64,000 nt of DNA. It comes from Bryobacterales bacterium (lineage in GTDB: Bacteria > Acidobacteriota > Terriglobia > Bryobacterales > UBA6623). The notes under the pieces are model-generated. The model ran no database searches, was not told the origin of the DNA, and saw nothing but the letters and a program-made list of their open reading frames with translations. The translations under genes were made by a program, and so were the position numbers. Within the stretch, counting starts at the first letter, position 1, and every line of letters starts with the position of its first letter. Location: contig JAPOOG010000109.1 of NCBI GenBank assembly GCA_026713545.1, positions 28,691 through 92,690 of the forward strand, in the 5' to 3' direction. This document shows positions 8,172 through 16,897 of this stretch, one piece after another.

Positions 8172-9920
8172 TCAGTTCACATAGATGAATCCGACATTGC
8201 TCCAAATCTCACCGATACGAATTCGGATGCTCACGCGTCCGGAAACGCCTGCGGGGACTTCCACATTGCCCTGCGCCATCCCCAAGTAACCGGGGGCCGG
8301 CCCAAGGAAGTGTAGATTCGCCTCCTGCCCACCGATCTCGGCGGCGGAGATCGAAATGACCTGTGAGCGCGGTCTTAACGGTGCGGGCCGTCCTGCTGCC
8401 GGAGGTGTGGAAACGGTGCCCTGGCCCGTCAAGAAAACACTGACGATGCTACCGGACATCGCTGGATTCTCCGCCGAGTTGACGGTCGCATCCGGATTGA
8501 GGAGGAGCGCATCATCATCGCCCACAAGAAACAGCTCTGGGGCAGCCGCGTCAATTCGTATGGAAACAGGCGCCGAATCACCAAACCCATTCCGCACCAC
8601 AATGCCTCCCGGGCCGAGACTCGCACCCGGCGGAATCTGTCCGTTGATTTGTGTCGGTGAGGCGTAGAGAAGTGCTGCCGGCTCGTTATTCACGAGCACC
8701 CGGGCACCTCCCAGAGTGGTCGAAAGCGGCCAGGAAGCGGCCTGCTCGACCGATGTGGCCATGGAGCTGCCGAAGATGGTGAACAGCGAGCCGCCAGCCA
8801 GCCGGGACGAGCGCAAGTTCGCACTGTTGGTGATACCCGCTTCTGTCAGGAAGGGTAGATCCGTTCCCGGCGACTCCTGCGCAAGGACAACCAGTTGAAT
8901 CGCAATGCTGACGGGCTGCCCCTGATGGCCTTCTACGTTGACTCCCACCGTTGCCTGATACTCTCCCGGCGGCAGAGAGCTCGGATCGACGCTGATTTCC
9001 ATCTCACCGTCGCCGGGGAAATCACCCTTTTCCGGAATGGCCCGGAGCCAATCGTCGGCATTGACGTCAGCCGGAGTCGTGATCGTCCGCTCCCATTTTG
9101 TTCCTCCCGGTCCGAAGATCGAAACCGTCTGCGGGAATGGGGGAAGGCCGCCTTGCTCCGCATCAAAACGCAGCGCGTGGTCCCGGTCGAAGATACGCGC
9201 GGCTGGAGCATCGCCAGCGGGATACAGAAAGCGGACACCTTCACGCTCGGCGCGAAAGAGTTCTCTCTTGATCTCGCCGACATCGATGACGGCACCCATG
9301 ACCGTCGGGCCGACGACGCAGTTGTCGTTGTGATCCAGCCCAAGCGCGTGTCCCAACTCGTGGACCAGCACCGTTTCAAAGTCGATCTGTTCGACTCGCG
9401 GATGGGGGCTGATCGGCAACGTCGGGTTGAAGAAAATATCTGCGTCCGCAATACCTCCGGCGGCAACGTCGTCGACAACCAACGTCACCGCAATGACGGC
9501 ATTGTGCTCGGGCGTCTCGGAGAAAAAGGCAGGCACGGAAGATCCGGGTTGCTCGGGCAGCGGATCGGGACAAGCGAACAGTCCGCCGCACGATGCGATC
9601 GTGACTAGCCCGTCCTCGAAATCAGCAAATCTGGCGCTGAGCCCGTGATTTTCAAACGTCCAGTCCGCCCCACTGATCCCATTCCAACGCTCGATGCCGC
9701 TGTCGATCGACGGAATCCAGACGTTCTCCGTCGTCAGGAATCGGCCATCGAATCGTTCATTGAAGTTGACGCCGAGCTTGCCTTCCGCCTTGGGGCCGAT
9801 TTCGTTGGGTAAGCCGATAATCGAAAAGCCACCTGGTTTACAGGCCTCGACGGAAGATTGCGCCGACGATGCAGCAGCAATCAGAAGCAGGCCCAGACCG
9901 ATAGCAGCGATGCTTCGCAT
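8172..9920 (-). CDS. Secreted matrixin-type metalloprotease with Solibacter-type C-terminal domain
   Basis: The 582-residue protein starts with a Sec signal (MRSIAAIGLGLLLIAAASSA); the ATG at 9920 is chosen over one 17 codons upstream because it begins this signal. Residues 187-197 read HELGHALGLDH, the metzincin zinc site, followed by a Met-turn candidate (TVMGAV). These place it among matrixin-like peptidases acting outside the cell. A beta-sandwich linker follows at about 245-360. From about residue 365 the sequence (ITNSANLRSSRLAGGSLFTIFGS, split here as seen, then YASPTQINGQIP, FLTGQG and YLGMAQGNVEVP) matches my memory of the Solibacter C-terminal domain TIGR03437, thought to help surface display. 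Operon with the small exported gene downstream. Confidence 0.87.
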   Translation of the reverse strand: MRSIAAIGLGLLLIAAASSAQSSVEACKPGGFSIIGLPNEIGPKAEGKLGVNFNERFDGRFLTTENVWIPSIDSGIERWNGISGADWTFENHGLSARFADFEDGLVTIASCGGLFACPDPLPEQPGSSVPAFFSETPEHNAVIAVTLVVDDVAAGGIADADIFFNPTLPISPHPRVEQIDFETVLVHELGHALGLDHNDNCVVGPTVMGAVIDVGEIKRELFRAEREGVRFLYPAGDAPAARIFDRDHALRFDAEQGGLPPFPQTVSIFGPGGTKWERTITTPADVNADDWLRAIPEKGDFPGDGEMEISVDPSSLPPGEYQATVGVNVEGHQGQPVSIAIQLVVLAQESPGTDLPFLTEAGITNSANLRSSRLAGGSLFTIFGSSMATSVEQAASWPLSTTLGGARVLVNNEPAALLYASPTQINGQIPPGASLGPGGIVVRNGFGDSAPVSIRIDAAAPELFLVGDDDALLLNPDATVNSAENPAMSGSIVSVFLTGQGTVSTPPAAGRPAPLRPRSQVISISAAEIGGQEANLHFLGPAPGYLGMAQGNVEVPAGVSGRVSIRIRIGEIWSNVGFIYVN

Positions 9921-10170
9921 GATAAGGGGCGCTTTCAGGTCGGGCGGCCGCCGCAAGGGGCCTGATCCCACCCAATGTGATCATACCCGGAACCATATGC
10001 GCGAGACTCTCGGGTTTCACTTCAGAAAACGCCCGAATTACGCCCTGCTGAGAGTCCGGCCTTGTTCCCCCTTTATTATTCCATGGGAACTTTCCCCCCG
10101 GGAGAGCGTGTTCCGGAGCACACATTGCCGGCTGCTGACAGCCGTCTGGCAAACCTTGACCTGGCTTTGG

Positions 10171-11028
10171 TCAACCCGAGGAGACTGTATTCTTGAGGAT
10201 GCCGATCCCGTCGATCTCTACTTCCACCACATCACCAGCCTTCATGGGACTCGTGCTACCCGGTGTGCCGGTGTAGATTACGTCCCCGGGCGACAGAGTG
10301 ACGAAGTGGCTGACATGGCTGACGATCTGAGCCGGTCCGAAGAGCAGATCGCTGACCAACTGTGACTGCTTGACTTGGCCGTTGAGCCGGAGCTGAATGC
10401 GGGCCTTGTCGTAATCGAAGGCGGTCGCGATAGACGGCCCGAGCGGACCGAACGTATCAGCGCCCTTGGCTCGCCACCACTGCACATCCTTCTGGTCCCC
10501 TTTGGTGCCGTTCTGCCAGTTGCGGTCGGAGACATCGTTTCCGCAGGTGTAACCGAAGATGTGGTTTGCCGCGTTCTCGACCGAGACGGACTTCGCCTCT
10601 CTGCCGATCACGATGACCAGCTCGGCTTCGTAATGAACGTCTTTGGCGCCGGCGGGGATGACGATTTCTCCCCCTGGGTCAAGCAGCGCTGAAGGAGGCT
10701 TGTAGAAAATTTCCGGCGTCTCCGGCGGTATCCGTTCACCCAAGTGGCTCTTGTAGTTGAGCCCGACACACAAGACCTTCGGCGGATCACAGGGATAGAG
10801 AAGTTTCACGTCACCGAGGTCGACAGGGTCTCCGCTCGGCGCACGGTCCCCGAAGAGGTCGCCTCCAATCGGCTGAATGGAGTCGCCGTCGAGAATACCG
10901 TAGGAGGTCGCACCTCCTTGCTCGAAACGCACGTAATGGGTCGCTGAACCCGAACCCGAGCCTGACTGAGCCATTGCTGCACCTCCCGCTGCTAAAGCGG
11001 CAAAAAATGTTCTACGCGTTGTATGCAC
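10171..11028 (-). CDS. Tat-exported fumarylacetoacetate hydrolase-family protein (copy 1)
   Basis: The 285-residue protein opens with a twin-arginine signal (TTRRTFFAALAAGGAAMA, cleavage after AMA). It continues as a full FAH-family domain: PPKVLCVGLNYKSHLGE, metal-site segment HYEAELVIVIG, FGYTCGNDVSDRNWQ, and the GDVIYTGTPG and GDVVEVEIDGIGIL ends. FAH-family enzymes hydrolyse C-C bonds of diketo acids or act as 2-keto-3-deoxy acid hydrolases and decarboxylases; the family is usually cytoplasmic, so the Tat signal is notable. A GTG start is used. The close paralogue at 11084-11944 lies just upstream on the same strand, so this pair arose by tandem duplication. Substrate unknown. Confidence 0.88.
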   Translation of the reverse strand: MHTTRRTFFAALAAGGAAMAQSGSGSGSATHYVRFEQGGATSYGILDGDSIQPIGGDLFGDRAPSGDPVDLGDVKLLYPCDPPKVLCVGLNYKSHLGERIPPETPEIFYKPPSALLDPGGEIVIPAGAKDVHYEAELVIVIGREAKSVSVENAANHIFGYTCGNDVSDRNWQNGTKGDQKDVQWWRAKGADTFGPLGPSIATAFDYDKARIQLRLNGQVKQSQLVSDLLFGPAQIVSHVSHFVTLSPGDVIYTGTPGSTSPMKAGDVVEVEIDGIGILKNTVSSG

Positions 11029-11083
11029 AGGAATCCATTGTCTAAAAAGTCGGCTGATACAGCAGAAGTTCCACAGCAGCCAT

Positions 11084-11944
11084 TCAACCCGCTATTTTGT
11101 TGCGAAGGATGCCGATGCCGTCAACCTCCACTTCGACCACGTCGCCGGCCTTCATTGCACTCGTCGTGCCGGGCGTTCCGGTGAAGATCACATCACCGGG
11201 AAGGAGCGTCACGAACTGGCTGATGAAGCTGACCGTCTGCACCGGGTTGTGGATCAGGTCACTGAGCATCTGTTCCTGCTTCACCTCACCGTTGAGGCGA
11301 AGCTGAATCTTCGACTTTTCATAATCGAGGCCGATCGCAATGGCCGGGCCCATGGGGCCGAACGTGTCGCTGCCCTTACCGCGCCACCATTGCATGTCTT
11401 TGTTTTCAGAACCGTCGATCGAGCCGTTCTGCCAATTGCGCTCGCTCACATCGTTGCCGCAGGTGTAGCCGAGGATGTAGTCCGCAGCCTCGGCCTCAGA
11501 GACCTTGCTCGCCTCTTTGCCGATCACAATCACAAATTCGGCCTCATAGTGCACATCCTGCGCGCCTTTGGGGAACACAATGTCTTGTTCGGGGTGGGCC
11601 AGGCTCGTAATCGGTTTATAGAACGGCTCCGGGTGTTCCGGCGGTTCGCGGCCCGGACCGAGGTGGCTCAAATAGTTCCCCGCCAGAGCGAACACCTTCG
11701 TCGGCTGGATGGGGTAAAGCAGTTTCACCTCGCTGAGCGGAAGGCTTTCACCTGTCGGAGTGCGGCTTCCGAACAGATCGCCTTCGATCGGATACACCAT
11801 TTCGCCGTCGAGGCCGCCAAAGGCGATCTCACCGCCGTGCTCGTAGCGAACGAAACGGCTGAACTCAGCCGGCATCGACGAGCCGCAGCTCCATACCGCC
11901 GCACCGGCCGTTACGGCCATGAATGTTCTTCGTGTGGTTTTCAT
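11084..11944 (-). CDS. Tat-exported fumarylacetoacetate hydrolase-family protein (copy 2)
   Basis: This 286-residue paralogue of the downstream gene has the same layout: a twin-arginine signal (KTTRRTFMAVTAGAAVWSCG), then the FAH domain with VFALAGNYLSHLG, HYEAEFVIVIGKE, LGYTCGNDVSERNWQ and GDVIFTGTPG. A cysteine at about residue 20 follows the signal core, so it might be a Tat lipoprotein; copy 1 lacks it. The ATG at 11944 is preferred, with GGAGGT upstream; an in-frame GTG lies five codons earlier but overlaps that ribosome-binding site. The 55-base gap to copy 1 suggests cotranscription. Catalytic metal ligands appear intact in both, so neither looks decayed. Confidence 0.87.
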   Translation of the reverse strand: MKTTRRTFMAVTAGAAVWSCGSSMPAEFSRFVRYEHGGEIAFGGLDGEMVYPIEGDLFGSRTPTGESLPLSEVKLLYPIQPTKVFALAGNYLSHLGPGREPPEHPEPFYKPITSLAHPEQDIVFPKGAQDVHYEAEFVIVIGKEASKVSEAEAADYILGYTCGNDVSERNWQNGSIDGSENKDMQWWRGKGSDTFGPMGPAIAIGLDYEKSKIQLRLNGEVKQEQMLSDLIHNPVQTVSFISQFVTLLPGDVIFTGTPGTTSAMKAGDVVEVEVDGIGILRNKIAG

Positions 11945-12005
11945 GCTTGCGTGATGCACCTCCGTCGCAGGTCGGCGCCAGTTTAGCAGATCAGATCGGG
12001 TTTAA

Positions 12006-12163
12006 CAGCCCGTGTCAATAGCCCCGCTGCATTCAAGCGGCGATGCATCCCGGCTGAACTGCGTTGCTTCTCGGTCGAATATGTTCAATATGCTCCCTCG
12101 TCGCGCCTTGTCAGCCGGGCGCCTCGGCACTCTCGGTGCTACTCGGGGTTTCACCACGGACTG
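12006..12163. repeat. Family A inverted-repeat element, short copy
   Basis: A 158-bp segment bounded by CAGCCCGTG on the left and CACGGACTG on the right, which are near-perfect inverted repeats and match the ends of the larger family A copies. The right half extends to TTTCACCACGGACTG. Flanking tetramers are TTAA and TTCA, close to a 4-bp duplication. The interior is only loosely like the longer copies. It ends one base before the stop codon of truA. Confidence 0.6.
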
Positions 12164-12164
12164 T

Positions 12165-12932
12165 TCAAGGCTCCAGGCGGTTCTCTGTGGATTCCGGGTA
12201 TTCCACGCGGACCAGACAGAGCCCTTTCGCCGGGGCCGTGGCGCCAGCCGCCGATCTTCGCTTATTGTCGAGAATAGCAGAGACATCGTCGGCTTTGAGC
12301 CGGCAGCGGCCTACGTCGAGCAGCGTGCCTACGATGTTCCGGACCATGTGATAAAGGAATCCATCCCCTCTGACATGATAGATCAGCCGTTCGCCGTCGC
12401 GGCTCAGCGCGGAAGAGAAGATCGTTCGGACAGGCGATGCAACTTCGTCGCCACCCGCCGCGGCGAGCGACCGGAAGTCGTGCCTCCCGACAAATCGCTC
12501 AGCGGCCTTGCACATCGCTGCCTCGTCAAGCGGGTAAGGATGATGGTAGACGTAGCGGGCAACGAAGGGCGGGCAGATAGCGTCCCGCCAGACCCGATAC
12601 TCGTAGAATTTGCCGCTAGCCGAGTGGCGGGCGTGGAACTCCCGGGATGCCTGTTCGAGCGAGACAACCCGAACCGCTTCCGGGAGCAAGCGGTTCATTG
12701 CCCTGAGGAGATTGTCGGTGGGAATGGGGTTGGCGAGTGCGAACGAAGCAACCTGGCCCAGCGCATGAACACCGGCGTCGGTTCGTCCGGCACCCTGCAC
12801 ATCGACAGGGACACCTTCGATCTCGGCGAGTGCGTCCTTCAGGACGCCTTGAACGGTCGAGCGATTCGGCTGGATCTGCCAGCCGTGGAAGTCCGTGCCA
12901 TCGTATGCGAGAGTCGCTTTGAAATGGCGCAT
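12165..12932 (-). CDS. truA: tRNA pseudouridine(38-40) synthase TruA
   Basis: TruA converts uridines 38-40 of the tRNA anticodon arm to pseudouridine. The 255-residue protein has the family start (FKATLAYDGTDFHGWQIQ), the catalytic aspartate in GRTDAGVHALGQ (about residue 52), and the C-terminal FLYHMVRNIVGTLLDVG motif. Its length is typical. The ATG is at 12932 with no clear ribosome-binding site. Family A repeat elements lie one base beyond its stop and 19 bases before its start, so its promoter region has probably been replaced or supplied by the upstream element. Confidence 0.95.
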   Translation of the reverse strand: MRHFKATLAYDGTDFHGWQIQPNRSTVQGVLKDALAEIEGVPVDVQGAGRTDAGVHALGQVASFALANPIPTDNLLRAMNRLLPEAVRVVSLEQASREFHARHSASGKFYEYRVWRDAICPPFVARYVYHHPYPLDEAAMCKAAERFVGRHDFRSLAAAGGDEVASPVRTIFSSALSRDGERLIYHVRGDGFLYHMVRNIVGTLLDVGRCRLKADDVSAILDNKRRSAAGATAPAKGLCLVRVEYPESTENRLEP

Positions 12933-12951
12933 CCGAAATCAGAGGCCATAG

Positions 12952-13211
12952 CAGCCCGTGGTAAAAGTTACGCGGGCGGGGTTACGCGCCCCGGGGCCGA
13001 TGGCGCAACGTCTGGCCGCTCCAGTAGCGCGGAGCCGAGCTCTCCGCGCAGCTGAGCAGAAGTGGCGCGTAACCCTTCGAGCAACGGACGTTTGCGGCCG
13101 TCGGCTTTGTCGCTCGTCAGAGGAGATCACCCGGATCGCCATCTTCCTCACTCCGCGCCGAGGATGAGCAGGAGCCCGCCGCCTCTTCCACGGGACTTTT
13201 ACCACGGGCTG
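12952..13211. repeat. Family A inverted-repeat element, 260-bp copy
   Basis: The element is bounded by a perfect 17-bp terminal inverted repeat: CAGCCCGTGGTAAAAGT at 12952-12968 and its complement at 13195-13211. The interior aligns along its length with the copy at 22926-23197 (for example TCTCCGCGCAGC, AAGTGGCGCGTAACC, GACGGACGTTTGCG, CACCCGGATC). Flanking tetramers ATAG and CCAG are not identical, so any target duplication has decayed. The plus-strand reading frame that is open in the 22926 copy is stopped here. It occupies most of the gap between truA and the TolC-type gene. Confidence 0.85.
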
Positions 13212-13276
13212 CCAGGGAGCGCCACGGGCAACCGCTAACCTTTCGGGCTCCGAAGGCGTCTCTAATAGGGTGGCCA

Positions 13277-13305
13277 TTGTCAGCGAATCAGCGCAGTGTT
13301 AGGAT
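13277..13305 (+). promoter_or_regulatory. Probable sigma-70 promoter of the TolC-type gene
   Basis: TTGTCA at 13277-13282 and TAGGAT at 13300-13305 are separated by exactly 17 bases, the optimal spacing. Start of transcription would be near 13312, giving a leader of about 150 bases before the ATG at 13465. A short CCTGCA/TGCAGG hairpin (about 13328-13347) lies in this leader. Confidence 0.55.
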
Positions 13306-13464
13306 AACAAAGAACTTCCGCCACCCATGCCTGCAAACCTTCTGCAGGGTTACCTCACCACAAGCTACAGCACCGACAGCGTACTCGCAGAACGGAGCCG
13401 GCCGAACCCAGTTTGATCGCATCCGCTCGGGTTGGAGTTCGCTCGCAGACTCGGAGAATCCGTG

Positions 13465-15435
13465 ATGAATCTGATACAGAGATCTCTTGTCTTCATTCTG
13501 ACAACATGTCTTGCGCCGCCTACATGGGCGCAAGGGCCGACGCCGGGGCAACCCGTCGATTACAGCACGTTCGGCAACCGTTGGAGCCTCACGAACGTGT
13601 ACAAGGTGCCCGAACCGGCTCCAGTGGATTTTGCGAATTCTCCGCGCCTCGACCAATTGATGCGGGGGGGAAAGATTTATCTTTCTCTAGCTGACGCGAT
13701 TGCTCTTGCGGTCGAGAACAACCTGGATATCGTCTACGCGCGATACGAACCTCTCAAGGCGGATGCGGATGTGCTGCGAGCCCATTCGGGAGGACAACTA
13801 CGTGGTGTTCAGACTCAGATCAGCACGCTGTCGACAGGCCAATCCGCCACAGGGGGCGCTGGCGGACGGGGAGGTGACGTCACGGGCATCGACGATCGGG
13901 CAGGGGGCGGCGGGCAAGCAGCGGCCGGCGTTGGGGACGCAAGCACGTTCTTCGGCACCGCGGTTCCGAACCTCGACCCGCGGATCACCGCCGGTATCGA
14001 TTGGGGGCATTTCAGTAATCCTCAGACCAGCGACTTCGTCACCGGCACGAACACGTTCATCAGGGAGACGAGCAACTCGAACATTACTTTGCGCAAGGGT
14101 TTTCTCAGCGGTGCTACGGCTTCCCTGGGATGGAACAATCGCCGCAGCATCACCAATAGCCGCCGAAGCAACTTCAATCCCAACCTCGCGAGCAATTTCA
14201 GTCTGAACGTGACGCAACCGCTGATTCAGGGCTTCGGCCGGAGCCTGAACTCACGAATCATTCGTGTCGCCAAGAACAACCAGGAGATATCGGACTTGGC
14301 CTTCAAGCAGCAGGTGATTGCAACGGTGGCCCAGGTACAAAACCTTTACTGGGATCTGGTCACGTTTATCGCGGACGTGCAAGGTCGGCAAGAGGACCTT
14401 CGGCGGGCGGAGAAACTCTATCAGGACAACAAGCGCCGGGTCGAGATCGGCACGTTGGCGCCAATCGAGATCGTTCGCGCCGAAGCCGAGGTGGCCACCG
14501 CCCAGCAGAACCTGACGGCGGCCATCACCAATGTTCAGCAGCAGGAGAACGTGCTCAAGAACGCGATCAGCAAGAATGGCCTGCAAAGTCCTTCCGTCCT
14601 GGAAGCCGAGATCGTTCCGACGGACCGTATCGAAGTACCCGCCACGGAAACCGTGCAGCCGATTCAGGATCTGATGAACCTTGCGCTGACGGCGCGGCCG
14701 GAAATCCTGCGCAGCCGAGTACAATTGACAAATCGCGACATCAACCTCAAGGGTGTGCGCAACTCGCTGAAACCCCAAGTGAACCTGGTCGGAGACCTCA
14801 CCAACAACGGTCTCGCAGGTGAGGTGAACGAAATTTTCCTGCCGTTCCCCGGGCAGACGCTCGTCGCTCCCACCGAGTATTTTCTCGGTGGATTGGGCAC
14901 AAGCCTGGGGCAGGTGTTCCGCAGGAACTTCCCCGATTATCAGATCGGCGTTCAACTGCGCATTCCCCTCAAGAACCGTCAAGCACAAGCGGATCTGGCC
15001 GCGTCTCTGCTCGAGAAGCGCCAAGCCGAGATTCGCCTGCGGCAGTCAGAGAACTCGATTCGCCGCGAAGTTCAGGACGCGGTGATCGGCGTGCGTCAAG
15101 CAAGGGCGCAGTACGAAGCGGCCCGGAAGTCCCGAGTCCTGCAAGAGAAGACCCTCGAAGCCGAGCAGAAGAAGTTCAATCTTGGAGCTTCAACGATTTT
15201 CGAGATCGTGCAGGTTCAGCGGGACTTGGCCTTCTCGCGAACGGACGAGATTCGGTCCCAGAACAACTACATCAAGGCCAAGATCAGCCTGGACCTATCT
15301 ACCGGCCAGACTCTGAAAAAGAGCAATATCTCAATCGATGAGGCTTACGAGGGAAGCGTATCGAAGAGTGCGGACCCGATTCCTCCGGATTCTCAGGCAG
15401 CGCTATTGGACGTTCGCCGAACCATTGCCCGCTAA
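13465..15435 (+). CDS. TolC family outer-membrane efflux protein
   Basis: The 656-residue protein has a Sec signal (MNLIQRSLVFILTTCLAPPTWAQ) and the repeated outer-membrane-efflux architecture of TolC: a helical hairpin region with YDLVTF-like and PQVNLVGDL segments, LNVTQPLIQGFGRS, and a second repeat with IPLKNRQAQADLAAS and FNLGASTIFEIVQVQRDL. It is longer than E. coli TolC (about 490 residues) owing to an N-terminal glycine-rich insert around 125-165 (GGAGGRGGDVTGI). TolC trimers form the outer-membrane duct for ABC, RND or MFS pumps. It faces the DUF4340/Gld ABC operon convergently; no membrane-fusion protein gene is adjacent. The ATG at 13465 begins the signal; an in-frame GTG immediately precedes it. 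Confidence 0.87.
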   Translation: MNLIQRSLVFILTTCLAPPTWAQGPTPGQPVDYSTFGNRWSLTNVYKVPEPAPVDFANSPRLDQLMRGGKIYLSLADAIALAVENNLDIVYARYEPLKADADVLRAHSGGQLRGVQTQISTLSTGQSATGGAGGRGGDVTGIDDRAGGGGQAAAGVGDASTFFGTAVPNLDPRITAGIDWGHFSNPQTSDFVTGTNTFIRETSNSNITLRKGFLSGATASLGWNNRRSITNSRRSNFNPNLASNFSLNVTQPLIQGFGRSLNSRIIRVAKNNQEISDLAFKQQVIATVAQVQNLYWDLVTFIADVQGRQEDLRRAEKLYQDNKRRVEIGTLAPIEIVRAEAEVATAQQNLTAAITNVQQQENVLKNAISKNGLQSPSVLEAEIVPTDRIEVPATETVQPIQDLMNLALTARPEILRSRVQLTNRDINLKGVRNSLKPQVNLVGDLTNNGLAGEVNEIFLPFPGQTLVAPTEYFLGGLGTSLGQVFRRNFPDYQIGVQLRIPLKNRQAQADLAASLLEKRQAEIRLRQSENSIRREVQDAVIGVRQARAQYEAARKSRVLQEKTLEAEQKKFNLGASTIFEIVQVQRDLAFSRTDEIRSQNNYIKAKISLDLSTGQTLKKSNISIDEAYEGSVSKSADPIPPDSQAALLDVRRTIAR

Positions 15436-15450
15436 GAGGCAAGCAGCGGG

Positions 15451-16839
15451 CTAGGATTCCGACTCTTCGCCCTCGCCAGCTTCCTCTTCTTCCTCGTCAG
15501 GCTTTGCGAGGTCGGAGATGCTGGTCCGCAGTTCCTCGATATCGCCCTTCTCGAGCTCATAGGTGCTTGCTTGGCCCGGGATCGCAGCGTAGACCTGATC
15601 GGAGGAGGGATCACTGATCACGACCTGCTCCGTGCCGCCGCCGCTCGCCTGCACCACCTCAGTCTCGATCGTCGGGGCGTCAAGACCGAACTTCGCCTGG
15701 GCGGCCGACTCATCAGAAGTGAACTCCTTGACGGAAAGTCCCCGCAGGGCATCGAGCAGGGTCTGGACTTTCTCGGCGTTCAGCTCGCGATCCTCGTCGG
15801 AAGTGAGGACCCACTTGTCCTCTTGTTTGGCAATCGTCAGATGCGTATCGCCGTCGCGCACCTGGACGGCTTCCGGATCCACGAAACCGAAGTCGAAGAG
15901 CTTCTTGTTGCGAAAGTCCTCCAGAGGTTTGTCGAGCGCCTCCGGGAGCGTTGAAGAGACTTCGTACACGCCGTCAAGGTCGCTGCTTCTGGCGTAGTAC
16001 TTGTCATCAGCATCCTTCGCGATGGTCAAAGTATGCGCGCCCGCCTCGTCGACGACCACGACCGTGGCGAACGGCCGCCTGAATGAATACCTACCGGTAG
16101 GCTCGCCTTCCTCGAGGACTGAAACCATCTCGGCGTTGTAGGCCGAGCGAGCCAAATCGCCCACGCTGAAATTGTCGGCCCGGAGAGGCTTCGGTTTGAG
16201 GATCTGCCAGTCCGCGTCTCCGCTCTTGCCGAACTCGATCGACCTCGTGCCAACGTCGACGGTAACGCGAGAAATCTTATCCTGGTCGACCTCCAGCAGC
16301 TTCTTCTCTCTGAGGTCGAAGATTTCCTTCTCGAAGCCGCTCTTGATGTAGCTAAAAACCGTAAACAAGCGGGTGTCGCCGTCGAGCCGTGCAAAAACCC
16401 CCGATCCGGTCGGGGTCTCGTCGCCAAAAATCACCCGGTAGGTCTTTTCCTCTTCGTCCTCTTTCTTGGCCGTCACGTCGACTCTCAGCGACCAGTCATC
16501 GCCCTCGACGCCATAGGGACGCCAGTCAGTGACCTCCTCCTCGACAACGCGGTCGGAGTTCATCGGCGTGAGGTTATTCAGCAACAGGTTGATCGACGAT
16601 TCGTTAGCGGGGATCGTAAGCGGCGGGGCAAACTTCCACTCGTCATTTTCACCTCGCACAACCATGATCGTGTCGTGCCCGGGACGCTCCACCGTGAGCG
16701 CCCGGATGTCGTCCGTCTCGAGATCGACGACGGGCGTCCTTTCGTCGTCGGTTACCGGAGGGTTTTCTTCACTCCAATAGACCAGCCCTCCAAGCACGGC
16801 AAGAATGCCGGCGGCGATCAGAAGCCTCATGGGTTTCAT
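15451..16839 (-). CDS. DUF4340 domain-containing membrane-anchored protein
   Basis: The 462-residue protein has an N-terminal membrane anchor (about 5-23), then repeated beta-rich segments typical of DUF4340: IRALTVERPGHDTIMVVR with EWKF (about 45-70), a second around 190-220 (SRVTVDVGTRSIEFGK ... WQI) and a third around 320-345 (AVQVRDGDTHLTIAKQ ... WVL). The C-terminus is a run of acidic residues. DUF4340 proteins are habitually encoded after GldF/GldG-type ABC genes, as here, 58 bases downstream. They are presumed to be extracytoplasmic partners of that transporter. A GGAGG ribosome-binding site precedes the ATG. Molecular role unknown. Confidence 0.85.
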   Translation of the reverse strand: MKPMRLLIAAGILAVLGGLVYWSEENPPVTDDERTPVVDLETDDIRALTVERPGHDTIMVVRGENDEWKFAPPLTIPANESSINLLLNNLTPMNSDRVVEEEVTDWRPYGVEGDDWSLRVDVTAKKEDEEEKTYRVIFGDETPTGSGVFARLDGDTRLFTVFSYIKSGFEKEIFDLREKKLLEVDQDKISRVTVDVGTRSIEFGKSGDADWQILKPKPLRADNFSVGDLARSAYNAEMVSVLEEGEPTGRYSFRRPFATVVVVDEAGAHTLTIAKDADDKYYARSSDLDGVYEVSSTLPEALDKPLEDFRNKKLFDFGFVDPEAVQVRDGDTHLTIAKQEDKWVLTSDEDRELNAEKVQTLLDALRGLSVKEFTSDESAAQAKFGLDAPTIETEVVQASGGGTEQVVISDPSSDQVYAAIPGQASTYELEKGDIEELRTSISDLAKPDEEEEEAGEGEESES

Positions 16840-16897
16840 GGTCTTGCCTCCCTGCGCATCTTTGACGGGAAGAAGGTCGAGCCGGTGATCGCGCGGG

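Noticed and set aside
12012..13055. A 347-codon plus-strand frame across truA
   Set aside because: It runs antisense to truA and into two repeat elements; no homology recognised.
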